Shown here one piece after another: positions 26,501 to 38,690 of a stretch of DNA of 64,000 nucleotides (its first letter is position 1; the number at the start of each line of letters is the position of its first letter). Below the pieces are notes generated by a model that was not told where the DNA came from, did no database searches, and saw only the letters and a list, made by a program, of their open reading frames with translations. The position numbers and the translations under genes were made by a program. Source of the DNA: Aquila chrysaetos chrysaetos. Its lineage: Eukaryota; Chordata; Aves; Accipitriformes; Accipitridae. The DNA lies in NCBI RefSeq assembly GCF_900496995.4, contig NC_044004.1, forward strand, positions 84,079,538-84,143,537. The letters run 5' to 3'.

Positions 26501-28190
26501 ACAGACCACTTGCACAATCCCAAAGCTGCGAAAGGGTCAAGTGACATCAGGGCACACGACATCTCACAAAGGTCGTGAACTTTACTGTTCTGTAAGATCT
26601 GTATCTTACCTGAAATGTTTTTTTCCAAGAAAGAGTCAAAGGATTAGTGGAGAAGCAGATGAGAAGGCTTGTTTAATTTTTTTAAAGTACAGTGATCTTT
26701 AAGCTGTTTGTTTAAGGGGGCAGAACAGGGACAGGACAGTGGAGAAATGACAAAGCAAAGGTAAGAGCAAAGAGCCATGCAGATTTTTACACAAGGATAA
26801 AAGGAGGCAACTGTAGACGAGAGCTGGAAGGAGAGGGACACCTGACATCCAGAGTTGAACCACGCAGGAGCAGCAAAGCAGCATTTTAATTTGTATGTAA
26901 CAGCCTGAACGTGCTTTTAGGCACATCCATATATTACAATGGGGACTGCAGAGTGAGCAGTGTACTATGCAGAGCTCCTACCAGTGTTAAGAAAAACGAA
27001 AAACCCAAACCTCCCCAAAGATTTCTAGGTATTTTGATTCAGTGCTTCCCAAAGCTGTTCCAAAACCACAGGAAGTCAGGATGGGGTAAAGCTTCTCAGT
27101 TTCTTGTATAGAAACCACAAGGCTCAGCTGTCTATTAACTTACCTATCGACAACATATACATCTAATATTTTGTACAGCACAAAGAGCTTTGCACTGTAC
27201 ACACAATAACACAAATACCTAAGTAATTTTCTAAACTCCAAAGTGTCTGGTATTTAGCGAAATTTCGGACCACGATCTGTTTCTATAAAAATGAGTTTAG
27301 GATTTATTCACATATATAAGAATTCAGTATCGGCAGAATAATTTTACTAGTGTTTACCTAGTCACACGGAGTCATTATATGAACCTTCATGTTGGGTTTT
27401 GTTTGTTTGTTTAAGTTAGATGTCCTCATCACCAAAGCAAAGGTATAATCAAAAGAAAGTACCTACTCCAAACACTTGCATTTTCCTCACTGAAAATCAG
27501 TTTTGGGTTTTTTGTTTGTCTTGCAGACTTGTTTACGCTTTAGTTTAAAAAATGAACTCCTACAGCACAGAGCAGTAACAACACTACTTGAATACAAAAA
27601 CCAGTGTAACCCCTGTGCTCAGGCAGGCTCAGAATGGGCTTTGATAACTGAAACCAAAACGTAGTTGGTATTTATTTGAGAATATGGCCCCTTAACTTTG
27701 AGTCAAAGGAAGAGAAAGACAAGCTCCCTCCCCTCACACAATGATGATAGAGCAGGGCTTGCACCAAATGTATTTCAAACAATAAGTAATCCATTATTAT
27801 GAAGAGAAGTTACTTTCTATTTCAGGTCACTTAGGAAAGATAGCTTTTACCCGCCAAAAAGAACAGACAAGGTCACTGACGTAACTTTTTAAATCACACC
27901 GGCGACTCAACAAAGAGCAGCAAACGCTTATGCCCATGTACACACTGAGCAGCAGCGCTACCTATTATCTGCCCATTTTAATCACAACTCTGACTCACGC
28001 AAGCCACCTTGAGATTTAGGAACTTTTTTGACGAGAATTTCTGACCGAACATTTCTCCTTCCCTCCGGCACCCTAATTACCCCAAAGGAATTTGACTCGA
28101 GTTCTGGGTGACTGCGAAGGACCTTGCTTTCTACTGACACTGCAGGTTACACAGCAAGCAGAACAGCTCCAGCTTTACATTTCACTTACC
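23538..28190 (-). other. RASSF6: RASSF6 5' UTR exon part, first intron and possible noncoding first exon
   Basis: The exon with the start codon begins at 23556 after a TTTGTTTAG acceptor, so at least one upstream noncoding exon is expected. The best donor found upstream on the minus strand is CAG/GTAAGTGA with the exon edge at 28190, an excellent consensus. A second candidate (GTACGTG) is near 28235. No TATA or CpG island was recognised, so the promoter position is a guess. The interval includes a 22-base A run (25465-25486). Confidence 0.35.
25465..25486. repeat. Homopolymer A run (22)
   Basis: Uninterrupted A run inside the first RASSF6 intron, with no recognisable element to its left. Confidence 0.9.
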
Positions 28191-31100
28191 TGTGCATACG
28201 ATCAGAGAAAGAGAAGCAGAGAAGGAGTTTCACGTACCTTTCACTGAGCCCTGGAAGAGGCATGACAGCATTGCGCTGGCTGACAGCTACCTCTGCTACT
28301 TCATGGAACCACAGAGCTGTTAATTACTATTTTGCTTAACAAAGTGGGAGTGCTGGAAACCCTGGACACTCCCCACAGCTCAGTGCATGTCGGGAATATT
28401 TACCTACCCACTTTCCTTCCTCCAAGCTGCTGACAGGAGCGCTCCCTTAGTCACAGTTACACCTATGGGGAGGCTCCAGTTAACACTTTAATCACTAACT
28501 TTATAATGAGAGGTAACCTGCTGACTCTTAGTAATCATTTGCTGACGGGGCACACCCTGAAACATCCTATGCTGAAAGCACTGCTACTCTTTAACATCTT
28601 GTCTTGTCTGTTTTCTAATTCATAGGATAAAGTCATTTTTCCTTCTCCAGATGTACACCAATCTTTAGTGTTTGGTGGAATAACTCATACATACAATCAG
28701 ATCATGCCTAAGTATAGATATATGGATTTCTAACATCATGACAGAAATTGTGACAACACAGCTTGATCACTTAATCACATACAGCTCTGTATTCAATTTT
28801 TCACTTAACAGTACAATAGCCTTATGAATATTACTCACTGGGCAATAGTTGTGTCTGTAACAGAGAATACATCACTGCTCAGCTTAATTGCTCAGTAGCT
28901 AATCATATAAGCAGATGTTTAAGCTGTAAAAAATATTTGAACCAACACACACCTTCCAAGTTCCTGCTGGTTGCCCATCCATTTATAGCAAGCAATTTAT
29001 TCACAAGATCAAGCCTAAAGAGGCTGCAGAGAGAGGAGCATGAAAAATACTGAGCCTGAATTTGCCTTCATACCCATCTTATTACACTATGACTTATATC
29101 AAGTTACTTCTGCTTTATATAACTTTATGTTAGGGAGAGGCAGAACAGACCCATAAATATTTGATTCCTGATCACATCATTATCCTGTGGTGTACTGCTC
29201 TTAAGCTAGACTCACTGCTGTACACACAAGACAATATACTCGATATTTGGGATTACATGTTATGCTGCAGTTTCCTATCTCTGCACCTGAAAAATATTTA
29301 AATAAGGATTTCATTGCTCTATATTGAGAAATCTCTCAAAACACAGGAAGGAGGAGTCAACATATGAGATTTTCACTCAATTCACAACAGCACAGAAGCT
29401 CCATGCTTTGGTGGGCTTGGAGCTTCACACCAAGCTCAACCTGTGGAGCTGCTCCATCTCTTCTATAATAGTTTAACACAAATCCACGTAACTTCCCAAC
29501 TTGTTTAAAACCAGAGGTTTGATTTTTCCTGTCACAGCTTGAGACACTTGAGCATTCTGCCTGATGTTCTCAGATCAGAGAGCTAGAGCGGAGAGCAAGC
29601 ACCACCTGGCACCTTCAAGTCTCTAAACCAAGATAAGGCCAAATCTCTCTGATTCTAACAAGTACGCCACCCTGCTAGACACTTCCACCATAAAGCTGAT
29701 AGGCACCAGGAGGTATCCGAGTATTTTTAGAACAGAAGACCACATCATTAACTTGCAACAGGGCAAAGCGATGTTAACCCTTCAGTGTAACTCAAGCTTC
29801 ATCCTGACTCCAAACTTTTAAGGTTTTGTTTGAGTTTTTTTAAGATTAATTAAAGTTTTTAGGGATAGCTTTTTTAAGTTTATAAGCAAGTTTTGAAAAC
29901 CCAATGCTTAAATTACTTGGACTCATGCAAAGATGTCTCAGGAAGAAATTAATACAATAAAGCTGTAATAAAGGACAATTGTAATAAAGAACTATAGTTC
30001 TCATTTCCAGGTGGGTTGATTTTTACATTGGCTTGGTGAACATGGCTCACATTTGTTTCTAGTTTTCACTCTCACACTTGAACTACTCCTACCAATAGCC
30101 TAGCTCTGATTTCATTTGAGTCATACACAATTACCTGATAAGTACTTTGCAGAGAGTGGTCAGTGCAGACTAGGAATAAGTATCACATGGTGGGGGGGTG
30201 GTAGTGAGGATGTCTTTAGGGCCACATAGCAGGAATTCATTTACTGTAAACTCCAAGAAAAAGAATGCTTCTATTCCTTTCATAGGAAAGTAAATAATCA
30301 ATGCACAGAGAGCATTATTTTTTTCATCTTTCATAATAAACATGATTTATATGCCCTGGAAACCTAAAAACAAGTGACAACCTGGTTATACTATTTCACC
30401 TCTTAAATAAAAGGGTAACAATGACCTCTTTGGAACAGGCAGGGAACGTGATGATCCTTGAGTCTTTAATGGCTGTGTTACATTTCTGGCTCCTTGCATG
30501 ACTGATATTCGAATAATTTTAAGTTAATATATAATTGGAAGTTGCAGTTCAGTTGTTTAATAACCTGACCTCAAATCATTAACAAACAGAATGCTAAAGC
30601 TAGAAGAACATATCAAATGGGAAAAACAAAGAGATTCCTGTTCTGTTTTTGTAGTACACAATCATAATAAGCAGGATGGCCATGGCATGATCATACACGC
30701 ATGCTGGACTTCAGTGGAAGTGTTTTCATAAACACAACAGGATACACATGAGCTTGCAACAGATTTCTCTGCTTTACAGAGAGAAGGAAAATCCCTAATA
30801 TTGTTTGCAAACAGCTGTTTCTGGACAACTTCAGATCACTAACTCAAAACAGAAAATTCTTATTGAACTTTCTGAACTAGTGACTGCAATGCAAAGGTAG
30901 AGGCTCAACTGACAAGTTCTGAAATTAACATAAAACAAGTGATCAGTTCTCTCCTTTATATTACAGACATTACCAGGAGATGGCATTGATAATAGCAACA
31001 AATCAAGGAATTTAAAACAACTGGATTTACCCTGCAGAGGGCCTCCCATTCTTGAGCAAGGTTATTTTCTGTCATCACACCAAAGTGCCAACAGCAATAC

Positions 31101-33072
31101 TTGTGTACCAGGATACGTTTTGCAGACACATCTGATAAGCATGGAAAACAGAAACTAGGAAACAAATTATTTGCTCAAATAATTAAATATGCAATGAACA
31201 CATCCACTACAATGCCTTATTATCTATCACGGGCCATAAACGCTTACACGCACAGCATTTTGTGAATTTTGGGGGCCATAAGTTTTTAAGGAAGAAAAAG
31301 GAAGCAGAGCTGATGTATGCAACAGCACATATACTAAAGACTAAGCGTTTGGACATCATTTAAAGGGCTGGAACTTGCCAGATACTGACCTTGGCCTGCA
31401 TGGAAAGCAACATGCAGATACCACTATCCTTATCCTCACGAGCTGCTGTTAGAGGGGCAGGTCTTACCTAAGCATCTGAAACACCATTAGTAATGCATCA
31501 TGGCTTGGCATTGATTATATACACCCATTAAATCATCCACTTGATATTATAGAACTTTATAAAACCATATAAGGATTTTCATTGCCTGGAGATACAAAAT
31601 ATTATAAAGGGCAAAACCAAAAGGAACTGCCCTGTCCAAAAGAGCTACAGTCATACAACTTCTCACTCCCATTAGAGCTCAACCAGAAGTAAAATCACCT
31701 CACCACACCCAGCCAACTTACACAGCACTTGTAAGCCCTAACTCCTCCACACTCAAGCAGACCCAGATTTTCCTCAAATCCAAGGTTTTCTATAAAACAT
31801 CCCTTCAAGTTTCTTTCTGCATGTTACTCTATATCTACACTCTTCTGTCTTCAAAATACAAGAACCCTGGTCTACCTTTCTTTTGAGAGCCACAATCAAG
31901 ACTTCTGCCACTCCCACCCACAAAAAACAGGCCCTAACCTTTCTCCCGTTTGCATTATAGGATCCTCAGGTCACTCCTCTGTAATGGTCAATTGAGAGTC
32001 ATGTGACTGTAGCACCTTTTCCAGTTTTCCTATTTCCAATATGCTAATGATTTTTCTTTAAATACTTCCTTCTTAAGGCAGTTGAGTCATAATGTGGACT
32101 GTCTCCTATTTTCTATGCCTTTTAAAAATACCACTCCAGTACTCTCCACAATCAAACGGTTACACTAGATCTAAACTAGAGTTTTGGGGAAACTTCAGAT
32201 CTTAATTCTGACTTGAAGCTATTACCATTGTTCCTCTGAAGGCGTATCAAACCTGCTGCAGGTAGAACTGCCCTTGGAAAACAACCAGTTATTTTTTCCT
32301 GTTACTTCCACGCTTGCCTTTAGATTGCATACACATGGGAAGATTCAATTTGGAAAGTGCTGTATAACTATTTGAGCAGGGACAATCATTGTACTCAAGT
32401 TTTCCCCATTCTCCTCATCCTAGGATGTCCCAAATCATAAAGCAACCTGCAGCAATAACCCTAATTCCAATATATTTTGCTTCACAGACATATGTATGCA
32501 AGTCCATATTTTCGCCATGAACTCAGTGAAGAAACGGGAAATGTCTTGGCTCCACTGAAGATCAGTCCTAGATTCACATTATAAATACACGAACATTATA
32601 CAAAAAAAGTCTCTCAGTAATCAGTCTGAGTTGAATTTCTAATTAATACAATGCAAATCAGACATTGTCCTCCTGACTTTGCTGCAGTACATGGCACTGT
32701 GTAATGAAATGATTAAGTATCTCTAGCATACGGTCTGCAGCGCTGTCCTAAGCCCTGTTGAACATGCCTGCATGTTACTGAATTCGGGGGGATCTGGGAG
32801 GCTGTTTACTGTCATGCTGTCACTGTTCGCTACCCTACCAGTCAGACTTTCAAAGATATTATCTTTTTTTCCTCAGAATTTCATCTTCTGAAAATTTACA
32901 CGGTTCCAGATCCTGTGATGCTCTGAGCACACGCAAGTCTCTGGCAAATTTCAGAGAAGAGCTCGGCAGCAATTTTTTTGTGTGTGTAAACTGCAATATG
33001 TATTTGAAAGAAAAGTCTGAAGTAAACTGCGCTTCAGGATTGTCACTATTATATACTGTACTACCAAAATGC

Positions 33073-33118
33073 CTTTAACGGTCCCTTCCAACCTAAACCA
33101 TTCCGTGATTCTATGAAT
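33073..33118 (+). mobile_element. CR1 LINE extreme 3' terminus
   Basis: The segment contains GGTCCCTTCCAACCTAAACC followed by CATTCCGTGATTCTATGA, the signature end of avian CR1 elements with the ATTCTATG terminal repeat. The copy is very short, as is typical of 5'-truncated CR1 insertions. It fixes the lineage of the DNA as bird or reptile. Confidence 0.85.
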
Positions 33119-36100
33119 ATACTGCTATGCTACAATAAATATTCCTGCTTCATAGCAATTAATGCTGACTCATAATTATGAAGCAAAAACCTCTTATGTT
33201 AAATTAGCTTAATGATAGGCTGGATATGGGCTAAAGAGCGCTCATGTAAATACCTTGCCATTGTCTATGTAAACACTTCAGTGGTTAAACCAAGTAGCCC
33301 AGATTTCTAGATATCATTCTCTTTGCACTTGCCAACAGAAAGTACAATTTTTTCACACAATACTCTGCTCTGGGTCACTAAATGGAAGTCACTTTAAGAA
33401 AGAATGATGACCTATGCTAGCCAGCATTGCTCGAATTTACAGGCTTCAAGAAAATGGTGAGGATGAGAGAGGATGTGGAAACTGTATTTAGCAGATGTTT
33501 TACTGAGATTGAGATTATAAAGCCATTTTAGTAAAGAATGTGTGACACAAAACTATCTGACATCTCCACCATATTTTACATGGCTGTAATTTACAGGACC
33601 AAGTTTTCCGATGGCATAAAATGATGAAACTCCAGCAATACTGAAGGAAAATAGCCTTTTAGTGTACATAGTGTCATTAGGGGACCTAGGAGACTGAACC
33701 ACAAGTCACCTAGCAAGAGCTCAGCTCCTATAACGTATTCTCCTATCAGGTGCCCAGATAAACAGTATGAAGAGCACACTCACACTTATGCCACCTCACT
33801 TACTCTAGCATCCATTCTAGAAGAAAATCAGATTTCCTTAAAGCGCGATTACACACCAGAGCTTCTCCTGTACACATGAGGACATAGTTTGTCCTTACTG
33901 AAATAACTTTCAGTCATCCTTACATATGTAACTCTTTATGCAATAAAAGCGTTCCGGTTGAAAAGGAGTAGCATGAGAAACAGTACTCTCTCATTTTTGC
34001 TCTGTGATTATGAAGTAAGGAATCAGAAGCTGGTGGGCATAGGGGGAATGCAGGGCAATTGCAGCCCGCCTCTGTGTCTGAGCAGCCCACGCTCCTTTGC
34101 TCACAGTTGCTGCGCAGCGCAGACATTCTTCACATTGTGTCCCTGTGGCTCTGCGTGGCATACGGTTCTTCACTGTATGCTGCTAAGCACAAATAACTTG
34201 AGTGATACATCAAACTGCTGGGAAGCTAGCATAAAAACAGCAACATCTGAGACTTAAAAACATTGCCATAATGAATATTGGCTGCGTAAGCAAGTAACAT
34301 CCCTGAAGCGCATCATAAAAATTGTTCAGAGAGAGAATTGACTTTCTAATTTTTGTACTGCATTAGATATCTAGACAGTACAGCGGACGATCTGTAAGCA
34401 TCCGTGGCATTTATTTATTAATTTGCTCTTGAAAATCTCACACGAGCACAGAAAGCACTATGAAGGGGAAAGCACAAAGCAAAACAGATGGGGCTGACTC
34501 ACTGAGGTTCTGCCTTGGGTTTGGCGGTTTGAAGAGACCTCCGCGACTCCTCAGTTCTAAGAAAGTTCACCCTCTGACACTGGGATACTCCTCAACTCCG
34601 CTCAATCTTCTTGCTGAAAATCACCCCATAGACACTGCAACTGCTTGCCGCGGATCACTCCTGTCCTTCCATAATGCTGCTTTTTTTGTTACAATATCAA
34701 AGAACACCTTTGGGCATTCAGCTGTCTAGCATATTTCTACGAGGAGTAAATACATTTATATACTTACTGTGTCATATTCATATTCTTCTCCTGAGTGTCT
34801 GATTGTATGGATCACTTTTTTCTTCTCATTCAGCTATCCAAGGCCCACACTCTTCTGAATAGGGTCCTAGAGCACAGCGAGCGCTGCATGCTATGGGTGT
34901 CAGCTCAATGGCAGAGGCGGTGGCATTTCAGTAGCACTGGATGAAACAATAGTGGCTCTAACTTCGAAGGGCTAAATCTTCTCAGTGCTTGGCTAACACA
35001 TTTACAACCTACACTAGGTTTCATGGGAATTAACAAGGCCAAAATTTGATCTCACCGTTGAAGACAGCTGAATATCTTTCTGGTCTAGAAGTGCTTTGGA
35101 AAAACAAAACCAGATGAGAATGGAGGCATACAGAACACAGCGGTATATAAAATCACTATCTGATTTGGACTATGAGTTCTGCCTGTTTCTGTGTAAGGCA
35201 ACATAAACAAGTCAATAGCTGTTTAGGAGATGCTGAAATTCTGAAAAGATTCCTCCCTGTACACTTGTTTGGAGGGTGTGTCTTCCAGTTTGGAATTTGA
35301 TCCATCTGAAACTGTCATTCTCAGCCCTGTGGGCGATACCTTGCTTCTAGCCAGTACACATGTCCTTACAAGTGAAGAATCTGAACAAGCTGCCCACTGG
35401 AAATGCAAATTCAGCCTCTGGGATGGTGTCGTCCCAGCTTCTACAATGCATGCCGCGCAGGGGAAACGTACCACGCTCGCAGGAGGCAATCCTCACCGCA
35501 GGGAACCATGGGCTGCTGGGTGATGGACGCAGTCTCCAACAAGAGGATGATGGTCAACCAGCTAAAAAGCTGTACAGAAATAGGAGCGTCTTTAGGACTG
35601 TAAGTTAGATGGTATGCTCGCCCAGAACTGTGCAGAGAGCACAGGTTCTAACAGGTGCAGGAATGGAAGCAATTTCAGGCGTGAAATTTTATGCAAAAGT
35701 TATTGCAGAAACGGGAACCACATCTGAGCAGTAAATGTCCGGCTATTACTGGAGGCATATGGACAGGGAGCTGAATGCTCCTCTCCCAGACCACGTGATA
35801 ATCTGTGCAGATCCTCTTTGGCCCCTGCGCACTTCTGCAATACTCAGCTCAGTAGCACTGCAAGAGTTGGCACTGAATTTTCAAGCCTTCATTTACAGCA
35901 ACAAATTTCAGAATTTCAGACACCTTTGTGAAAAATTAAGGAACATCTACTGAAATACCCTGAATTTGAAGACTCACAGATCAACAACCACTTTTACGAG
36001 ATCGATGTGAACGTACAAGCCTGGCATCATTCTTGACATATAACACCACAGATCTGCACTTAAATGACAATGCTTTTTCAAAGAGAAACAGTCCTTTGTC

Positions 36101-36318
36101 TCTGCTGTTCACAAGCAGCTGCCTTTGTTACCTGAAATTTCATCAAATGTGACATTCTCCTGGGGTTAGATACTGTTACTTCCTCTTCCCCCCACTTATG
36201 AGCAAGACCTTGCGAGGTGCAGAATATGCTTTTTCCCAGTGTAACAGACCTCATACAGCAAAGACACATACATAATACTGTAAAATGAAAAGTAAGATCT
36301 CTTTCAGTGTCTCTGCTC

Positions 36319-36890
36319 TGAGGGCACCAATTTATGATAATGACCCTGATTTGCCTCACCTGGAACTTCCCCACCCCCTGACTCCCACCCATGGGCCCAT
36401 GACCCTATTTAAGCTCAGCCTGGAGAGTTTACTCTTTTTTTTTTTTTTGAGCTGTGTTGATCTCTGTTTTAGCAATAGATACATCTATGCTTGGTCATGG
36501 ATCCTGTGAATCCTGATCTGTGGAATGGACTGGTTTTTTGTTGCTCTAGACTTGATGGGCAATCATTGGCTTATCCTGTTGTGATTGGGGATTTGATTTT
36601 TTTTTTTTACTTTGTTTTGGTCCTGTTTCATTACCATGACCTTGCTTGGTGCTTGGATTCTTGGGTCAATGTGGCTGTGCTCTCTGTTTCTGCTCAGCTT
36701 GCCTTGTTAAGGTACCAGAGGAGATACGTAGCTGCGGAGATGACCGAGGGGTGTGCTGAGCAGCTAAACTGTTGCCAGGAAAGTAGTGGGGCAGGGTGCT
36801 TGCCAGTGCTGGCTGGCCTTGGGCTGGAGGTAGCCTGCAGCCCCACGTGGTGAGCGTGCACTGGCCCCTGCTGGCTTCTGCAGCAAAATG
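36319..36890 (+). mobile_element. Dispersed repeat copy A (possible LTR-type)
   Basis: This stretch aligns by eye with 41905-42360. Shared blocks, in the same order, are 'accaatt', 'gcctcacc', 'cccatgggyccatra', 'atttaagctc', 'tttactcttttt', 'atggctgtg-tctctg' with small differences, and 'ttgctyaggtac'. The TATTTAAG box and a length near 0.5 kb would suit an LTR, but I cannot name the family or find clear TG...CA ends. A T run (about 36430-36448) interrupts it. Confidence 0.55.
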
Positions 36891-38269
36891 TGCACCACAG
36901 ACCTAAGGTGAGTGTTAGCTACTCCTGTTCTGCTGCATTTCCCAGAGTGCCTGGGGCTCTACGCTAGACACTGTATCTTAAGACATAGCTATTAAAAGAT
37001 TATAATTTAAACTGGTTTTGTTTGCTTTTTTGTTTTTTTTTACAAAAATCAAACATAATGGCAAAGATAGTTAGAAAGGACTGAGCTAAGACACTCAAAT
37101 CCTCCTGCCTCATGTTGTTTTTATCCAGGAACTTAGGTCTATGGCCCAATTGTGCATGTCGCTGCAACACTTAAATTTTACAAGCCGCCAGGGACTCTGT
37201 GGAGTGAACATAATTTTAATCATATGCTGTTAAAATAGTTTCAGGAGAGGAGTAATTTTTTTAATTAATGCAGTATCTGTTCAAACACTGATGTTTGGAA
37301 CTAAAATTTCATAACTTAAAACTTGTCTTGTAAAATGTATAATTTTATACTTAATTTACCAGCTGAAAGAAAACCAAAATGGCTCTTGGATTTTGTCAGA
37401 AGTTCTTGTGAGTGTAAAAATAATGTCTGCCAGCTCTCACTTAGCTTGTCTATCCTGATCTGATTTTCTTTAGCTCCTTTTTCCACCAAGTCTGTTTCCA
37501 GAATAACATGTTATTGCAAGCCTCCCCTGGTACATAAACTGAGTAAATGCTGTTGCATTCAAAAGTTCGATGTAAAGATGATATACTAATAAAAGCTATT
37601 TCACATGCCAACTGCTTGCATTACACTGGGCTTGTTCCTTAGTACTTTGCTTTGTTGTGACTGTTTAGGCTATAAACGATTCTGATTACGCATTTGTTAG
37701 CCTTTGTCCTGGTCTCTAAAGAACTGAAAAAATCACTATACCAATATGAATACTAATAATTGTATCCAACTGAAGTCAGCAATGCTGTAATATAGGAAAA
37801 CATCTAAGAACTTGGAGCAGTGCCTGCTCGGGAAGAGCGGGATAATTAGGATGCAGTGGAGTGCCAGTACCACAAGGTGGTGTAGCCCCAAGGACGCAGC
37901 TATTGGGCTGACAGAATTCACTTCGACGCAAGTTTGTATCTAACTTGGCAAAGCTGAAATAAGTTTACTCTCCCACTGGTGAGAGCTGTCAGCGTTTGTG
38001 TAGGGGACTTACCACTTGTGAGAATGCTCTATTGACTGTGGAGTGCAGAAAAAATAGCTGTTAAATTTTTGTTGGAAAAATGGTTTAAGGCCCTGTGTAA
38101 TTAAACAGGGTTAAGGAGACTATTAGAATGGAAGGTAGTGTCCAAGGTTTCAGGAATGGTCAAAGGGAGAAAAGATTAAAGGAGTACTGACTCTAGCATA
38201 CTACATGGGGAGATAAAACATAGCAGATGCCAAAACTCTCCTTTATACCTGCCTTGGTACCAGACTTGA

Positions 38270-38690
38270 AAATGGCCTGGTTTTAAAGGTAAGTCTTCTG
38301 AATGTCTGGAAAACTACAGCCCAGTAAGTAGATGCCTTTACCGGGCAAATTAGTAGAAAAGAGAACAAAGAATAGAGTCAGTGAACAAAGGATTACACCT
38401 AAAATATTGGGGAAGGGTTAATGCAGCTTTTGTTGGCAAAAAGTGTGGGTCAGGACCTGCTGGGATGCCTGCAGGCTGTGGTGGCCCAGGCAGTAGGGAT
38501 ACTCTGGCTCCCTGGAGGAAATCAACAAAGTCCATCACCAAAGATTCCTCAAGAGGGGAGAAATTACTTGTGTAGAAGAATAAAAGGTTAGAAACAGAAC
38601 GCAGGACTAAATAATGGACACTTTTCTCATTGGAGAGGACTGGTCTGAGTCCCACGGAGCTGCTTTGGGATGTGTGCTCTTTGATGTAAA
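38270..38690 (+). mobile_element. Degenerate CR1-type LINE, reverse transcriptase part
   Basis: The DNA 'gaatgtctggaaaactacag' and 'cccagtaagtagatgccttt' followed by 'accgggcaaattagtag' resembles the conserved reverse-transcriptase stretch of CR1-like LINEs (Asn-Tyr-x-Pro-Val-Ser region). Further along, 'tctgagtcccac' and 'gtgtgctcttt' recall the later RT blocks. The frames are broken, so it is an old fossil without function. Confidence 0.45.

Larger units (their letters stand above)
28191..38269. other. Gene-poor intergenic stretch, left part
   Basis: No exon chain or family resemblance was found here on either strand. Recognisable content is a 45-bp CR1 terminus (33073-33118) and dispersed repeat copy A (36319-36890). 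Open frames up to about 120 codons occur but overlap repeats or lack splice context. The rest looks like unique AT-rich noncoding DNA. Confidence 0.6.

Noticed and set aside
35223-35608. Overlapping frames on both strands
   Set aside because: Mutually overlapping frames of similar length with no homology. I could not tie them to a gene or a known repeat.
36491-36853. 120-codon plus-strand frame
   Set aside because: It lies wholly inside dispersed repeat copy A, and the frame is not kept in copy B.
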